Source: Thermoplasmata archaeon (GTDB lineage: Archaea; Thermoplasmatota; Thermoplasmata; Lutacidiplasmatales; UBA184). Taken from it: 64,000 nt of DNA. The position numbers were made by a program, and so were the translations under genes. The DNA lies in assembly GCA_027314165.1 (NCBI GenBank), contig DAHVCH010000004.1, positions 1 to 64,000 on the forward strand, written 5' to 3'. Numbering within the stretch: the first letter of the stretch is position 1; each line of letters begins with the position of its first letter. The notes under the pieces are model-generated. The model had not been told where the DNA came from. It did no database searches and saw nothing but the letters and a program-made list of their open reading frames with translations. Positions 1 to 9,414 of this stretch are shown piece after piece.

Positions 1-200
1 CGGCTCGCGATCAGCGAGAGCCAAGCGGTCCAGATCAGCGACTCCGCCACCCAGCGGTTCTTGGTAGGCACCCGGTCGAGGTGGAACTGCCCTTTGGCTT
101 CTTTGAACAGGAGCTCGATGCACCAGCGGACCCGGTACAGCTCCGCCACTTCCTCGGCGGTGAGCACCTCGGGAGGAAGGCCCTGGGGTCGAGCTCCTCG
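1..200 (-). mobile_element. IS4-family transposase C-terminal fragment (DDE catalytic E region), truncated by the window edge and probably frameshifted upstream
   Basis: Minus-strand translation LPPEVLTAEEVAELYRVRWCIELLFKEAKGQFHLDRVPTKNRWVAESLIWTAWLSLIAS; Y-x2-R-x3-E-x6-K signature of IS4 transposases is exact. The frame is not the listed 35..259 ORF. Confidence 0.75.
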
Positions 201-784
201 AGGTGAGGAGGGACGTTCGGGCGGGGCTTGACTCGGGTCAACTTGGAGGGATGCGCCACCCCTCCGCCTTGGAGGACCCCTCAAGAACCCGTAGCGTTCC
301 AGTCGAACCCCCGGTCACGAGAGAGTTCTCGAGAGAGGAGGCTTAGGTGATAACGCATGGAAGACCTTCGACCTCTGCCGGGAGTGCCTCGTGGAACTCC
401 GGAAGGACGAGTGCGACGAGCGGGGTGCCGTAGGTCCGCGGATGAGCAGGTTCCCTTCGGAGTTCAACCAGCGACCCGAGCGGTTCCTCCGATCCGCGTC
501 GTGAGAGGTGGAACCCCCCAGACCGCCCCCCTCCGCTTGACGTGCATCTTTCGTCACCACGGACCGCGTGGCCCGTTCCGCTGACCCTCTTGTCTTCACT
601 GGGGGAAGTGGCCACGGGTCCCGGGGTCTATGAGGGTTCGCGTGGCTACCTCGTCGGTGGAGTCCACCCGAGGGAGGCAAGGATGGCACGGGACCGAGAG
701 CGTGCTTGGCCCCGCAGCGGTCGCGGGAGGCGGAAATGGGTTCTGGCACGTCGCCCTCTCCTCACGGAGCGAGGAGGGACCGTC

Positions 785-1684
785 ATGACCGCCGGGCCGC
801 CGACCCTGAGGTACCCGGGAGAGGTCCGCAGGGTCCGCTTCCTGGAGCGCCCGAACCGCTACCTCGCCATCGTCCTTGATCCGGAGCTTGGTAGGGTCGC
901 GGCCCATGTGCCGAACCCGGGACGACTGAGGGAGCTCCTCCCCGCGACGGGGACCTTCGGCCACATCGTCGGGCTATCCCCGGACCGCCTTCGCCGCGCC
1001 CACGCGCCCGAGCGGAAGACCGCCTGGACCTTGGTGAACGTCGAGGCGCCTGACAACCCGCGCGTGCTGGTCTCGGTCGACACGGGGGCCGCACGTCCGA
1101 TCGTGGACCAGGCCCTCCTACGAGGGGACCTGGGACCCGTCGCGGATTGGGGAGGGTGGAGGAGCGAGGTGGTCTGGGGACACCACCGGTTCGACCACGC
1201 GGTCCTCGGAGCGGAGGGGAAGGGGACGCGTCCGAGCGCGCTCCTGGAGGTCAAGAGCTCGAACCTGAAGGAAGGCTCGACCGCCCTCTTCCCCGATGCC
1301 CCCACCCTCCGGGGAACGGCGCACGTGGAGGCGTTGGCCCGCTTCGTCCGCGGCGGGGGCCGGGCGGCGCTCCTCTTCCTGGTCCAGCGCGATGACGTCC
1401 GGGAGGTCCGCCCGTACGGGGCCATGGACGCGCCCTTGGCCCGGGCCGTGGAACGTGCCAGGAGAGCCGGAGTGCTCTGCCTCGGACGCGCCCTTCACGT
1501 GAGGCCCGGAGGCGCGGTCTGGGGAAGGGAGTTGCCCGTGGGGCCCCCCGAGTGGGAACCGGCTTCGGACCTCCGCCCGCCGGTGCGCGGGGGCGTGCGC
1601 CCTCCCGTGCGGGCGGAGAGGCCCCCTTCGGCAGCGAGGGCACGCTCTTTTGCTCCCGCGACTACCCGGGAGCGATCGACTTGA
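785..1684 (+). CDS. sfsA: SfsA family DNA-binding/nuclease-like protein
   Basis: FLERPNRYLAIV...AHVPNPGRLRELL...DNPRVLVSVDTGAAR...ALLEVKSSNL...FPDAPTLRGTAHVEAL...LFLVQRDDV, characteristic SfsA motifs; ATG at 785 preferred over the longer ORF start. Confidence 0.9.
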   Translation: MTAGPPTLRYPGEVRRVRFLERPNRYLAIVLDPELGRVAAHVPNPGRLRELLPATGTFGHIVGLSPDRLRRAHAPERKTAWTLVNVEAPDNPRVLVSVDTGAARPIVDQALLRGDLGPVADWGGWRSEVVWGHHRFDHAVLGAEGKGTRPSALLEVKSSNLKEGSTALFPDAPTLRGTAHVEALARFVRGGGRAALLFLVQRDDVREVRPYGAMDAPLARAVERARRAGVLCLGRALHVRPGGAVWGRELPVGPPEWEPASDLRPPVRGGVRPPVRAERPPSAARARSFAPATTRERST

Positions 1685-2445
1685 CCGTCATCCCTCGATC
1701 GCACCCGCGCTACCGTAGCCTGGTCGTCCGCGCCGGGCTCGCGGAGCAGATGCAGCGGGGCCTGGTCGTCCCCGAGGGGCTCATGGCCCACGGACGGGGA
1801 GAGGCCTTCGACTACCTCCTCGGGGAGCGGACCTCCCCCTCGGCGGCGCGGGCCGAGAGGGCTGCCGCAGCGAAGCTCCTGCTGGCCAAGCACCCGGTCC
1901 TGTCGGTGAACGGCAACGTCGCCGCCCTCGCCTCCCGAGAGGTCGCCTCGGTCGCCCGGGCCATCCCTCACCTCCAGGTCGAGGTGAACCTGTTCCATCG
2001 CACCCCTCGCCGTGCAGAGCTGGTCGCGGGGGAGCTCCGAGCAGCCGGTGTCAAGACCGTGCTAGGTGTGCGCCCCACCGCCCGTCTGCGGGGACTCGCC
2101 TCGGACCGGAGCTGGGTCGACCCCCGGGGCATCCTCCGCGCCGACGTGGTGCTCGTTCCCCTGGAGGACGGAGACAGGGCGGGGGCCCTCGTCCAGGCGG
2201 GGAAGTTCGTCATCGCGGTGGACCTCAACCCGCTCTCCCGCACCGCGAAGGTGGCCCAGCTCCCGCTCGTCGACGAGCTCACGCGTGCCCTCACCCGCGT
2301 GCGCCGGGAGGCCCTCCGGCTGCGAAAGGAGGAGAGAAGGACCCTGGAGAAGGTCGCGGACGCGGTGAGCGGCCCGGAGCTCCGCCGGGAGGCCCTACGG
2401 ACGATCCAGGAGCGGCTGCTCAGGCTTTCGAAGGCCCGCGCTTGA
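1681..2445 (+). CDS. 4-phosphopantoate--beta-alanine ligase (archaeal phosphopantothenate synthetase, DUF137 family)
   Basis: IPRSHPRYRSLVVR...GLMAHGRGEAFDYLLGERT...HPVLSVNGNVAAL...LQVEVNLFHRTPRR...GVKTVLGV; TTG start overlaps the sfsA TGA. Confidence 0.9.
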   Translation: MTVIPRSHPRYRSLVVRAGLAEQMQRGLVVPEGLMAHGRGEAFDYLLGERTSPSAARAERAAAAKLLLAKHPVLSVNGNVAALASREVASVARAIPHLQVEVNLFHRTPRRAELVAGELRAAGVKTVLGVRPTARLRGLASDRSWVDPRGILRADVVLVPLEDGDRAGALVQAGKFVIAVDLNPLSRTAKVAQLPLVDELTRALTRVRREALRLRKEERRTLEKVADAVSGPELRREALRTIQERLLRLSKARA

Positions 2446-2914
2446 GCAACGCGCGGGCGTGCGGGACCAGCTCCTTCGCGAGCGCCTCGAGGAGACGCTC
2501 GTCGGAAGCGTCGTAGGCCCCCCTCCGCTTCCCATCGATGTCGATCTCCCCGAGACAGGTGGGACCGTCCATGATCGGCACGACGATCTCGCTCCGGGTG
2601 TCGAGGAAGCAGGCGAGGTACTCCGTCCGCGCCTGGACGTCCTCCACGTTGACCGTCCTCCGCTCCCTGGCGGCCATCCCGCAGATGCCCTTGGCGAGGG
2701 GGATGGTGGTGTGCTCCGTCGCGTGCTCCCCATCCCACGCGGCGAGGAAGAGCTGGTCGCCCTGGAGAAGGTAGATCCCCACCCAGTTGTACGGCTCGAA
2801 GTCCTTGCGCAGCCAGCGGCAGAAGGGCGTGAGGGTCCCGCCCTCCGGTCCGCTCCGAAGCAGCGTCCGAGCCTCGGAGAGGGCGGAGGACGCGTGCTCC
2901 TCGGTGACGTTCAT
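2420..2914 (-). CDS. GAF-domain protein, free methionine-(R)-sulfoxide reductase-like
   Basis: NWVGIYLLQGDQLFLAAWDG...IPLAKGICGMAARERRTVNVEDV...YLACFLDTRSEIVVPIMDG...LGEIDIDG; GAF fold with fRMsr-like GICG and AC-x5-SEIVVPI positions. Confidence 0.75.
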   Translation of the reverse strand: MNVTEEHASSALSEARTLLRSGPEGGTLTPFCRWLRKDFEPYNWVGIYLLQGDQLFLAAWDGEHATEHTTIPLAKGICGMAARERRTVNVEDVQARTEYLACFLDTRSEIVVPIMDGPTCLGEIDIDGKRRGAYDASDERLLEALAKELVPHARALLKRGPSKA

Positions 2915-2963
2915 TCGGGGACTCGTGTCATCTGGCGGGCAGGTTCTCGGGAAGGGAGGGGAG

Positions 2964-3081
2964 CGCCGAGGGGGAGACTCTCCATCGACGGGGGTGGTCC
3001 CCGTCGGTCTTTGAACTCCCGAGGTGGAGATCCACCACGAGCTTTCCAGGCTCGCGCCGTACCGGTCTGAGCCACCTCGGC
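2964..3081 (-). tRNA. tRNA-Ser(GGA) interrupted by a ~32-nt intron in the T-loop (intron about 2978..3009)
   Basis: Minus strand: GCCGAGG acceptor pairs with CCTCGGC; anticodon arm CGAGC-CTGGAAA-GCTCG; long variable arm GGTGG-ATCT-CCACC; T-arm GGGAG-TTCAAA|intron|T-CTCCC; intron contains CGACGGGG...CCCCGTCG hairpin; discriminator G. Confidence 0.85.
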
Positions 3082-3166
3082 AGCCCCGAGGAGCGGATAG
3101 GAGCCCCGAGATAACCCTAGCGCGAAGCGGCCGAGGGGCGGACGGAGCGTCCGGGCCTTGCCTGGC

Positions 3167-3406
3167 CTACCAGCCGGACACCGACGACCCGCACTTGGGG
3201 CAGGGCGTGGGCCGCAGGTCCACTTCCAGCCAGTATCCGCAGCTGGGGCAGTCGCTCGAGAGGGGCCCTAGAGGGGTGGAGCAGTCGAAACAGAGTCCGT
3301 GTCGCCGGTCGTCGGGAAGCACGACGAGTTCCTTCCCGCACTGCAGGCAGTGCTGGAATTTCTCCTCGCCCGACAGGAACGTGCGAACGTCAGCTTCCAC
3401 CAACAT
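3167..3406 (-). CDS. Small double zinc-ribbon protein
   Basis: HCLQCGKELVVL...GLCFDCSTPL...DCPSCGYWLEV...PCPKCGSSVSGW, four CxxC knuckles. Confidence 0.7.
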   Translation of the reverse strand: MLVEADVRTFLSGEEKFQHCLQCGKELVVLPDDRRHGLCFDCSTPLGPLSSDCPSCGYWLEVDLRPTPCPKCGSSVSGW

Positions 3407-3640
3407 CCGAGCTTCCGACCAGCTTCCGCGAAGATAAGCCTGCCGACCACCGGGCCGACTTGAGGCACCGGACCCGGACTTTTTCGTACGAATTATCTCG
3501 CGCGGGCGGCGTGGCCCTCCGTCAGAGCGATGCGCCGGGTCCGCAACTCTTCGAGAGAGCGCGTCGCGGCGACGCACGCCCCGCGGAGCCGTTCCGAGTC
3601 GTGCCGCGGACACCGCGGTCGGCCGCGAAAGGCCAGTCGC

Positions 3641-4396
3641 TCAGTTCTCCCGCCACTGGGCCTTCTTCCAGGCGATGAGGAAGAGCACCGTCGCCGACGC
3701 GAGGAGGATGACGACCGCCTCGATCCCGCTCTCGAGGGAGAGCGGCGCGAGCCCCATCGCGCCCTTGACGAGGTTCGCCGCCCACGTCGTCGGCGCCAGC
3801 TGCGCGGCGTCCTGGAGCAGCGGCCATCGGGAGAGCGCCCCGATCGGGTAGTAGACCGGCGGGATGACCGTGAGCGCGATCGAGATGAGCGGAGAGACCG
3901 CGAACGTCTCCCGCACGTCGGCCAGGTACGTGGCGAGCGTGAAGCCCAGAGAGCTCGCGAAGATCCAGAGGAGGACCAGCGTGCCGAAGACGATGAGCCC
4001 TCCCAGGAAGACGTAGTGGGCCCAGATGAGCGAGAGGACGACGAACACGATCATCCCCGGCAGCGAGTAGACGAACTCGCTCAGGGCGAGGCCCAGCACG
4101 TAGGTCCCGGCGGAGACCGGCGAGGCGACCGCCATCTCGTGGAATTTGAGGTCCTGCTTGTAGTGGGTCATGTCGGTCTGGAGGGAGGTGCCGATCGAGA
4201 GGACGGTCAGCACCATCCCTCCCGCCACGGCGAACTGGACGTAGGTCGGATTCCCGCCGGAGACGACGAAGATGAGGAACAGGAAGGAGAACGGGCTCGT
4301 CAGCGTGTTCAGCAGGAACAGCGGCTGGCGCTTCAACGGGAGGAACCCGTTCATCGAGACCAGGGCCCAGATGGCCCGCAGGCGGCTATGCGGCAC
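3641..4396 (-). CDS. ABC-2 type transporter permease
   Basis: Multiple TM helices; overlaps and is downstream of a DrrA-like ATPase gene on the same strand. Confidence 0.85.
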   Translation of the reverse strand: MPHSRLRAIWALVSMNGFLPLKRQPLFLLNTLTSPFSFLFLIFVVSGGNPTYVQFAVAGGMVLTVLSIGTSLQTDMTHYKQDLKFHEMAVASPVSAGTYVLGLALSEFVYSLPGMIVFVVLSLIWAHYVFLGGLIVFGTLVLLWIFASSLGFTLATYLADVRETFAVSPLISIALTVIPPVYYPIGALSRWPLLQDAAQLAPTTWAANLVKGAMGLAPLSLESGIEAVVILLASATVLFLIAWKKAQWREN

Positions 4397-5327
4397 CGAC
4401 GGCCTCCTCGTCGTCCTGGGAGATCTCCTTGCCGACGATCTGGACGAACAGGTCCTCGAGGCTCACCGGACCCATGGAGATCCTCCGGCCCTTCTCGAGG
4501 GCCTGACGGGCGAGCTCGTTGGCCCGCGGCTCGTCGGTGAAGAGCAGCGTCTTGTTCCCGACCCGGGTCACCTGCCCCATCTCCTCGAGGTCGGAGGGGG
4601 CGAAGCCGTCCTCCAGGGTGACGCGGTAGGGGTACTTGACCCGCGCCGCGATGTCGGCGGGACTCCCGTGGGCCAGCAGCCGCCCGCTCTCCAGGATGGC
4701 GAGCTGGTCCGACAGCGCCTCCGCCTCGTCCAGGTAGTGGGTCGTGAGGAGGATCGTCCGGTCCTCGTGCGCCGCCTTCCGTATCGCGCTCCAGACGCTG
4801 CGCCGGGCCAGCGGGTCGAGGCCGGTCGTGGGCTCGTCCAGGAACAGGAACTCCGCATCGGAGGCCATCACCATCGCGACCATCACCCGGCGGCGGAGCC
4901 CTCCGCTCAGCCGGTTGACCTGGGTGTTCTTCCAGTGCGAGAGCTCGAGCTCCTCCAGCGTGCGGAGCGCGGTCCTTTCGGCCTCCGCCCTCGCCGAGCC
5001 CCGCATGCGGAGGTAGTAGGAGACCAGCTCCGTCGGGGTGAGCCAGTAGAAGGGCCGGGATTCCTGCGGGATGACCGCGATCCGGGCCCTCACGGGGTCC
5101 GGGTCCTGGACCACGTCGTGGCCGAAGACCTCGAGCGAGCCGGCGGTGGGCATGAGCGAGGTGGAAGAAATGCGGACGAAGGTGGTCTTCCCGGCCCCGT
5201 TCCTCCCGAGGAGACCCAGGACGACCCCCTTGGGGACCCTGAGGTCGACATCGACCAGCGCGCGGTTGGACCCCCCGCGCCAGCGGTACTCGCGCCCGAG
5301 CTTGCGCGAGACCAGGATGTCCGTCAT
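4386..5327 (-). CDS. ABC transporter ATP-binding protein (DrrA/multidrug export type)
   Basis: Walker A LLGRNGAGKTTF, signature LSGGLRRRV, Walker B EFLFLDEPTTGLDP, H-loop LLTTHYLDEAE. Confidence 0.95.
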   Translation of the reverse strand: MTDILVSRKLGREYRWRGGSNRALVDVDLRVPKGVVLGLLGRNGAGKTTFVRISSTSLMPTAGSLEVFGHDVVQDPDPVRARIAVIPQESRPFYWLTPTELVSYYLRMRGSARAEAERTALRTLEELELSHWKNTQVNRLSGGLRRRVMVAMVMASDAEFLFLDEPTTGLDPLARRSVWSAIRKAAHEDRTILLTTHYLDEAEALSDQLAILESGRLLAHGSPADIAARVKYPYRVTLEDGFAPSDLEEMGQVTRVGNKTLLFTDEPRANELARQALEKGRRISMGPVSLEDLFVQIVGKEISQDDEEAVGAA

Positions 5328-5390
5328 GCCGACAGGGGGACCCGGGGCGTCCCTTAAGACCAGGCCGTGCAGAGGAAGGCGGTCACGGCC

Positions 5391-6461
5391 TCAGCTCAGG
5401 ATCTCGGCGAGCCGGTCCTCCGCCATCGCCCGCTTGAGCTCGAGGGCGATCCGGCGGCCGGTGGAGAGGCCCGGGGCCACCATGTCGGAGTAGGGGGAGC
5501 CGTTGATGTACACGTTCGTCCCGGCGACGATCCTCGTGGAGATCTCGAACACGTAGAACTCGAGCTTCTCCGTCATGATCCCCTCGACGCAGAAGGGCCC
5601 GACCATGCCGCCGAACAGGTCGATGGACCGCTCGACGATCTTCTCGCCGATCTCGAAGATCTCGGGCAGGAGGGACTCCCTCAGGACCACGGGCACGTTG
5701 CCGGTGACCACGAACGTGGGCCGGATCCCGGAGCGCAGGAGCTCCTCCTGGCTGCCGAGCTTGTACAGCTCGTCGATGTTCGCCTCGTCCCGGCGGTCCA
5801 TCCCGAGCAGCTCGAGCGAGCCGTCGCCGCAGCGGTAGCCCTTGTCGTTGAGAGGGGAATAGAAGAAGTGGATGTAGTACCGGGTGCCGATGACGTACTC
5901 CTGGATGACGTGGGGCTCGACGATCCGGAAGTTGTCGAGCTCGTGGCGGTTCTTCGCGAGGATGAACCCTCGACCGCCCTTCGCCCCGTAGTACTTCACG
6001 ATGACCGGCCCATCGACCTCGCTCGAGTCGGTGTACTTCCTCGGCATCCGGACGCCCGCGCCTTCGAGCCAGACCCGTTCCTTCTCCCGGTCCGACTCCC
6101 ATTCCATCACGCGGCGGTTGCCGAAGACGGGCACCGGGAGCTTCGAGAAGCGCTCGGGGCCGACGTATTCCACGAACGACCCGGTGGGCACCAGCACGGC
6201 CGCCTCCCTCCGCAGCCGCTCGGCGTGCTCGCCGATCTCCGTCACCTTCGGGAGGGTCAGGAACAGGTCCGGCTTCGCGAGAGGGAAGGCGTCGTAGAAC
6301 CGGGGAGCCTTTCCCCGGGCGATCCCCAGGGTCCGGAACCCCTCGAGGCGTGCACCGTGGAAGATCTGCAAGCTCGAGTGTGAACAGATGGTGGCGATGG
6401 TGGGGTCCTTCCCCTCGAGGGGCTCGAGGACGCGGTCGGAGGCGAGTCTAGGGGCTACCAT
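5391..6461 (-). CDS. purP: Formate--phosphoribosylaminoimidazolecarboxamide ligase (PurP)
   Basis: ICSHSSLQIFHGARLEGFRTL...PTGSFVEYVG...VPVFGNRRVMEWESDR...VIVKYYGAKGGRGFIL...VEGIMTEKLEFYVFEISTRIVAGTNVYINGSPYSDM. Confidence 0.95.
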   Translation of the reverse strand: MVAPRLASDRVLEPLEGKDPTIATICSHSSLQIFHGARLEGFRTLGIARGKAPRFYDAFPLAKPDLFLTLPKVTEIGEHAERLRREAAVLVPTGSFVEYVGPERFSKLPVPVFGNRRVMEWESDREKERVWLEGAGVRMPRKYTDSSEVDGPVIVKYYGAKGGRGFILAKNRHELDNFRIVEPHVIQEYVIGTRYYIHFFYSPLNDKGYRCGDGSLELLGMDRRDEANIDELYKLGSQEELLRSGIRPTFVVTGNVPVVLRESLLPEIFEIGEKIVERSIDLFGGMVGPFCVEGIMTEKLEFYVFEISTRIVAGTNVYINGSPYSDMVAPGLSTGRRIALELKRAMAEDRLAEILS

Positions 6462-6549
6462 TGCGGTGCCAATCGTCCGGTCTTAATTCGCTTTCGCAAC
6501 CGCCCCCCCGCGATCTTGCCGCCGACCGCAGCTTCATCCCCGAGCGGGG

Positions 6550-7083
6550 GTGGCCCGGGGCGTGTCCGTCCTGGACCGGATCCCGTTCTTCGTTCCCTGG
6601 GGGGAGGCCGTCCTTCTGGTCGCCGTCTCCGGGGCGTTCTTCCTGGTCCTGGGGAGGCTGCTCCGCAGCGTGGCCAAGCGGGCGGGCGTCCGCGCCCGTG
6701 CACGAAGGGCCATCTGGGAGACGCTGAGCCTGCTCTGGCTCGTCACCTCCGCCTACCTGCTCCTCAACCTCACCGGGATCGCCTCCCAGCTCACCATCCT
6801 CACGGCGGGGGGCATCGCCGGGCTCGTCATCTCGATGGGACTGCAGACGACCCTCGCGAACACCTTCGCCGGCATCTTCCTGCTGCGGGACCAGGCCATC
6901 CGGGTCGGGGACCGCATCGAGTACGCGGGGACCAAGGGACGCGTCCTCCGGATCGCCCTCCGGAACACCTGGATCGAGACGGACGACGGGGCGGTAGCCG
7001 TTATCGGGAACTCTGCGCTCTCCGCGGGGCCCCTGGTCAACCGCAGCGCGAGGAGCCGGCTCTCCCACCTCTTCGAGCCGTAG
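6550..7083 (+). CDS. Small MscS-family mechanosensitive channel
   Basis: ILTAGGIAGLVISMGLQTTLANTFAGIFLLRDQAIRVGDRIEYAGTKGRVLRIALRNTWIETDDGAVAVIGN, MscS TM3/beta-domain pattern. Confidence 0.85.
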   Translation: MARGVSVLDRIPFFVPWGEAVLLVAVSGAFFLVLGRLLRSVAKRAGVRARARRAIWETLSLLWLVTSAYLLLNLTGIASQLTILTAGGIAGLVISMGLQTTLANTFAGIFLLRDQAIRVGDRIEYAGTKGRVLRIALRNTWIETDDGAVAVIGNSALSAGPLVNRSARSRLSHLFEP

Positions 7084-7159
7084 GGGCTCTCCTCCGCGGT
7101 CGGCGGCCCATGTCCGACCCTCGGAAAGGAGCAAATACCGAGCCCCGGGTCGGACCTCC

Positions 7160-8083
7160 ATGCCCCGCAGCGCCATCCCAGGGACCCTGGGCGCCCTGGT
7201 CCTGCCGGGCGTCCTCGTCCTGTCGGCGCTGCTGGGGTTGGTCGCGGTCCCGGGGATGGCCCAGGGTCCGACGGCCGGGTCCGCCTCCGCGCCCATGCCG
7301 CAGGGCCGGGCCTCCTCCGGGCCCACCTACGTGATCCTCGTGCACGGCTACGACCCGAGCACGGTCCCGGCCTACTCGGTGTGGACCTACGGCGTGAACG
7401 TCTACCAGCAACTGGTGAACGCCGGCTACGTCGTGGGCGTGGTCTCGTACTACGGGACCTTCACCCTGACCTTCAGCAACGGGACCACCTACACCGACCC
7501 CTCCTTCTACGGGACCACGTCCACCCCGATCGAATCCATCGCCCTCGAGCTCGGAAGGACGCTCGACCGGGCCTTCGCGCACCAGAGCGTCACCCTCGAC
7601 ATCATGGGCCACAGCATGGGGGGCCTGGTGACCGAGTACCTCCTCGAACACGTCCGGCTGCCTCGGGTGACCCTTCAGAACGTGATCTTCCTGGGGACGC
7701 CCTTGGACGGCGCGCCGGTGACCTACCTCACCCCCTGGGTCAACCTCACCGGCTACGAAGCGTCCGAGATGTCCCAGGGCTCCGGGTTCCTCACGACGCT
7801 CCACGCCTGGATGCCTAACGCGCGAGCGAACTACCCGGGCACCGAGTGGCTCGTCTACGTCGGGTACGCGAACCCGATCTGGGCAATGGCCTACTTCTCG
7901 GGACATGCGAACGACGGGCTGGTCGATGCTCCTTCGGCCGAGGCGGTGCCCCACGACCACAGCTACCTCTTCCCGGACCTCCACATCCCGACGCTCGACC
8001 CCTACACTCCGGGGAAGGTGAGCTACTTCGAGGACCCGAACTACGCGTCCGAGGTCCTGGCCAACTTCTCAGGCCACTACTAG
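7160..8083 (+). CDS. Secreted alpha/beta-hydrolase, lipase-like
   Basis: N-terminal signal/TM segment; VILVHGYD oxyanion loop; nucleophile elbow IMGHSMGGLV; late His in HANDGLVDA region. Confidence 0.85.
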   Translation: MPRSAIPGTLGALVLPGVLVLSALLGLVAVPGMAQGPTAGSASAPMPQGRASSGPTYVILVHGYDPSTVPAYSVWTYGVNVYQQLVNAGYVVGVVSYYGTFTLTFSNGTTYTDPSFYGTTSTPIESIALELGRTLDRAFAHQSVTLDIMGHSMGGLVTEYLLEHVRLPRVTLQNVIFLGTPLDGAPVTYLTPWVNLTGYEASEMSQGSGFLTTLHAWMPNARANYPGTEWLVYVGYANPIWAMAYFSGHANDGLVDAPSAEAVPHDHSYLFPDLHIPTLDPYTPGKVSYFEDPNYASEVLANFSGHY

Positions 8084-8181
8084 GAACACGAGCGCTGCGG
8101 AGCTCCCCGCGCCCCAGGGCTGAGTGGAAGGGCCCACCAATCCGAGGGTTCACCGACCGGCACGGCCCCGGCCCGGGCGGC

Positions 8182-9396
8182 CTAGGGGGAGGCGGCGATC
8201 TCCGCGAGACGCTGCTCGAAGGTCTTGGAGTCGCTGAGCCAGTTCCCCAGGGTCGTCGCGGTGTGAGGAGCCACCTGCTGCTCCCCAGGGCCAACGACGA
8301 GGGGTACCAGCCGCACGTCCTCCCCCACGCCTGTCAGCGTCCAGGCCGTCTGGGAGGTGTGCGGGATGACCGAGAAACCCCGCCCCAGGAGGCGCTGGGT
8401 CTCAGGGTCGATCTGCCTTGGGTCCCAGGAGATCCACGCGCTCCCGTTGTTCGTGACCGCGTCGTCTCGGACGGTGTGGAGGATGCGCTCCACCTCGTGG
8501 ACCGGCAGGACCTGGAGCAGCGCATCCACCCCCTCAAAGGCCACAAGCGCTTGAGGATGGTTCTGGAAGCGGACCCGCAGCCCGCGCAGGGTCCCACCGA
8601 TGAGATCGCTGCGCATGCCCTGGGGGGTGGCCCGCAGGAGCTGCGTGTCCCCCACGTGCCACCAACGGCGAACGAGTCCAGGGACCCCAGGAGTGAACGC
8701 GAGACGCGCCCCTTGCTGGAAGCCGCCCTGGAGGTTACGCCACAGCTCCCCCTCGACGGGAGCGGTGAAGAGCGCCGCTTCGGGAAGTCTGACAGGCCCG
8801 AAGAGCGCCTCACGGATCCAGTCGTCGCTCGTCCACCCCGCGTGGTCCCGGATCTGCTCGAGCTCCCGGTGGGCCACGCGATGGGCCTGGGCCACGAGAC
8901 GGAGGACCTCCCGGGCGCGGTAGCGGACGAGACGGGCCGACCCCAGCTCCAGGGGGACCGTGGAATAGGAGCGCAGGGACGTATCGGCCGGTGTGATGAG
9001 GCCGTTGGAGCGGTCCGGGAGCGTCAAGAAGAGGTGGGTCTTCTCCCCCGCCCGCATGAGCGAGCTGGCGAGGGTGCAACGTGTGGGCTCGTCCATCACG
9101 GACATGGGAAGCTCGACGCTCCGGAGCTGCGGGCGCTCCCCGAAATGAACCACCTCGTAGAAGTGGAGGAGAAGGGTAGGGTCCGCGGCCGGCGGGGCGT
9201 GGTTGGCTGCGATCGCCGGTGTCGCGGACCTGGGGTGGGCGATGGGCACGGGCGGAATCCCCTCGGAGAGGAAGCTTCCGAACTTGCAGGGTTCACTGGC
9301 CGACCACGAACGAGGGCCCTCGACGAGCTCTCCGGTCGCGAGGTCCACCGTCCGGATCCCGGGGCGGGTCGAACGGCTCTGACCGATGCGCTCCAT
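8182..9396 (-). CDS. Uncharacterised protein with a DUF835-like segment
   Basis: 404-aa ORF; LVAFEGVDALLQVLPVHEVERILHTVRDDAVTNNGSAWISWDPRQIDPETQRLLGRGF resembles the DUF835 core (LLDGLEYL...D.....DP). Family call from memory. Confidence 0.5.
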   Translation of the reverse strand: MERIGQSRSTRPGIRTVDLATGELVEGPRSWSASEPCKFGSFLSEGIPPVPIAHPRSATPAIAANHAPPAADPTLLLHFYEVVHFGERPQLRSVELPMSVMDEPTRCTLASSLMRAGEKTHLFLTLPDRSNGLITPADTSLRSYSTVPLELGSARLVRYRAREVLRLVAQAHRVAHRELEQIRDHAGWTSDDWIREALFGPVRLPEAALFTAPVEGELWRNLQGGFQQGARLAFTPGVPGLVRRWWHVGDTQLLRATPQGMRSDLIGGTLRGLRVRFQNHPQALVAFEGVDALLQVLPVHEVERILHTVRDDAVTNNGSAWISWDPRQIDPETQRLLGRGFSVIPHTSQTAWTLTGVGEDVRLVPLVVGPGEQQVAPHTATTLGNWLSDSKTFEQRLAEIAASP

Positions 9397-9414
9397 GCGA
9401 CCTCACCACCTCCA

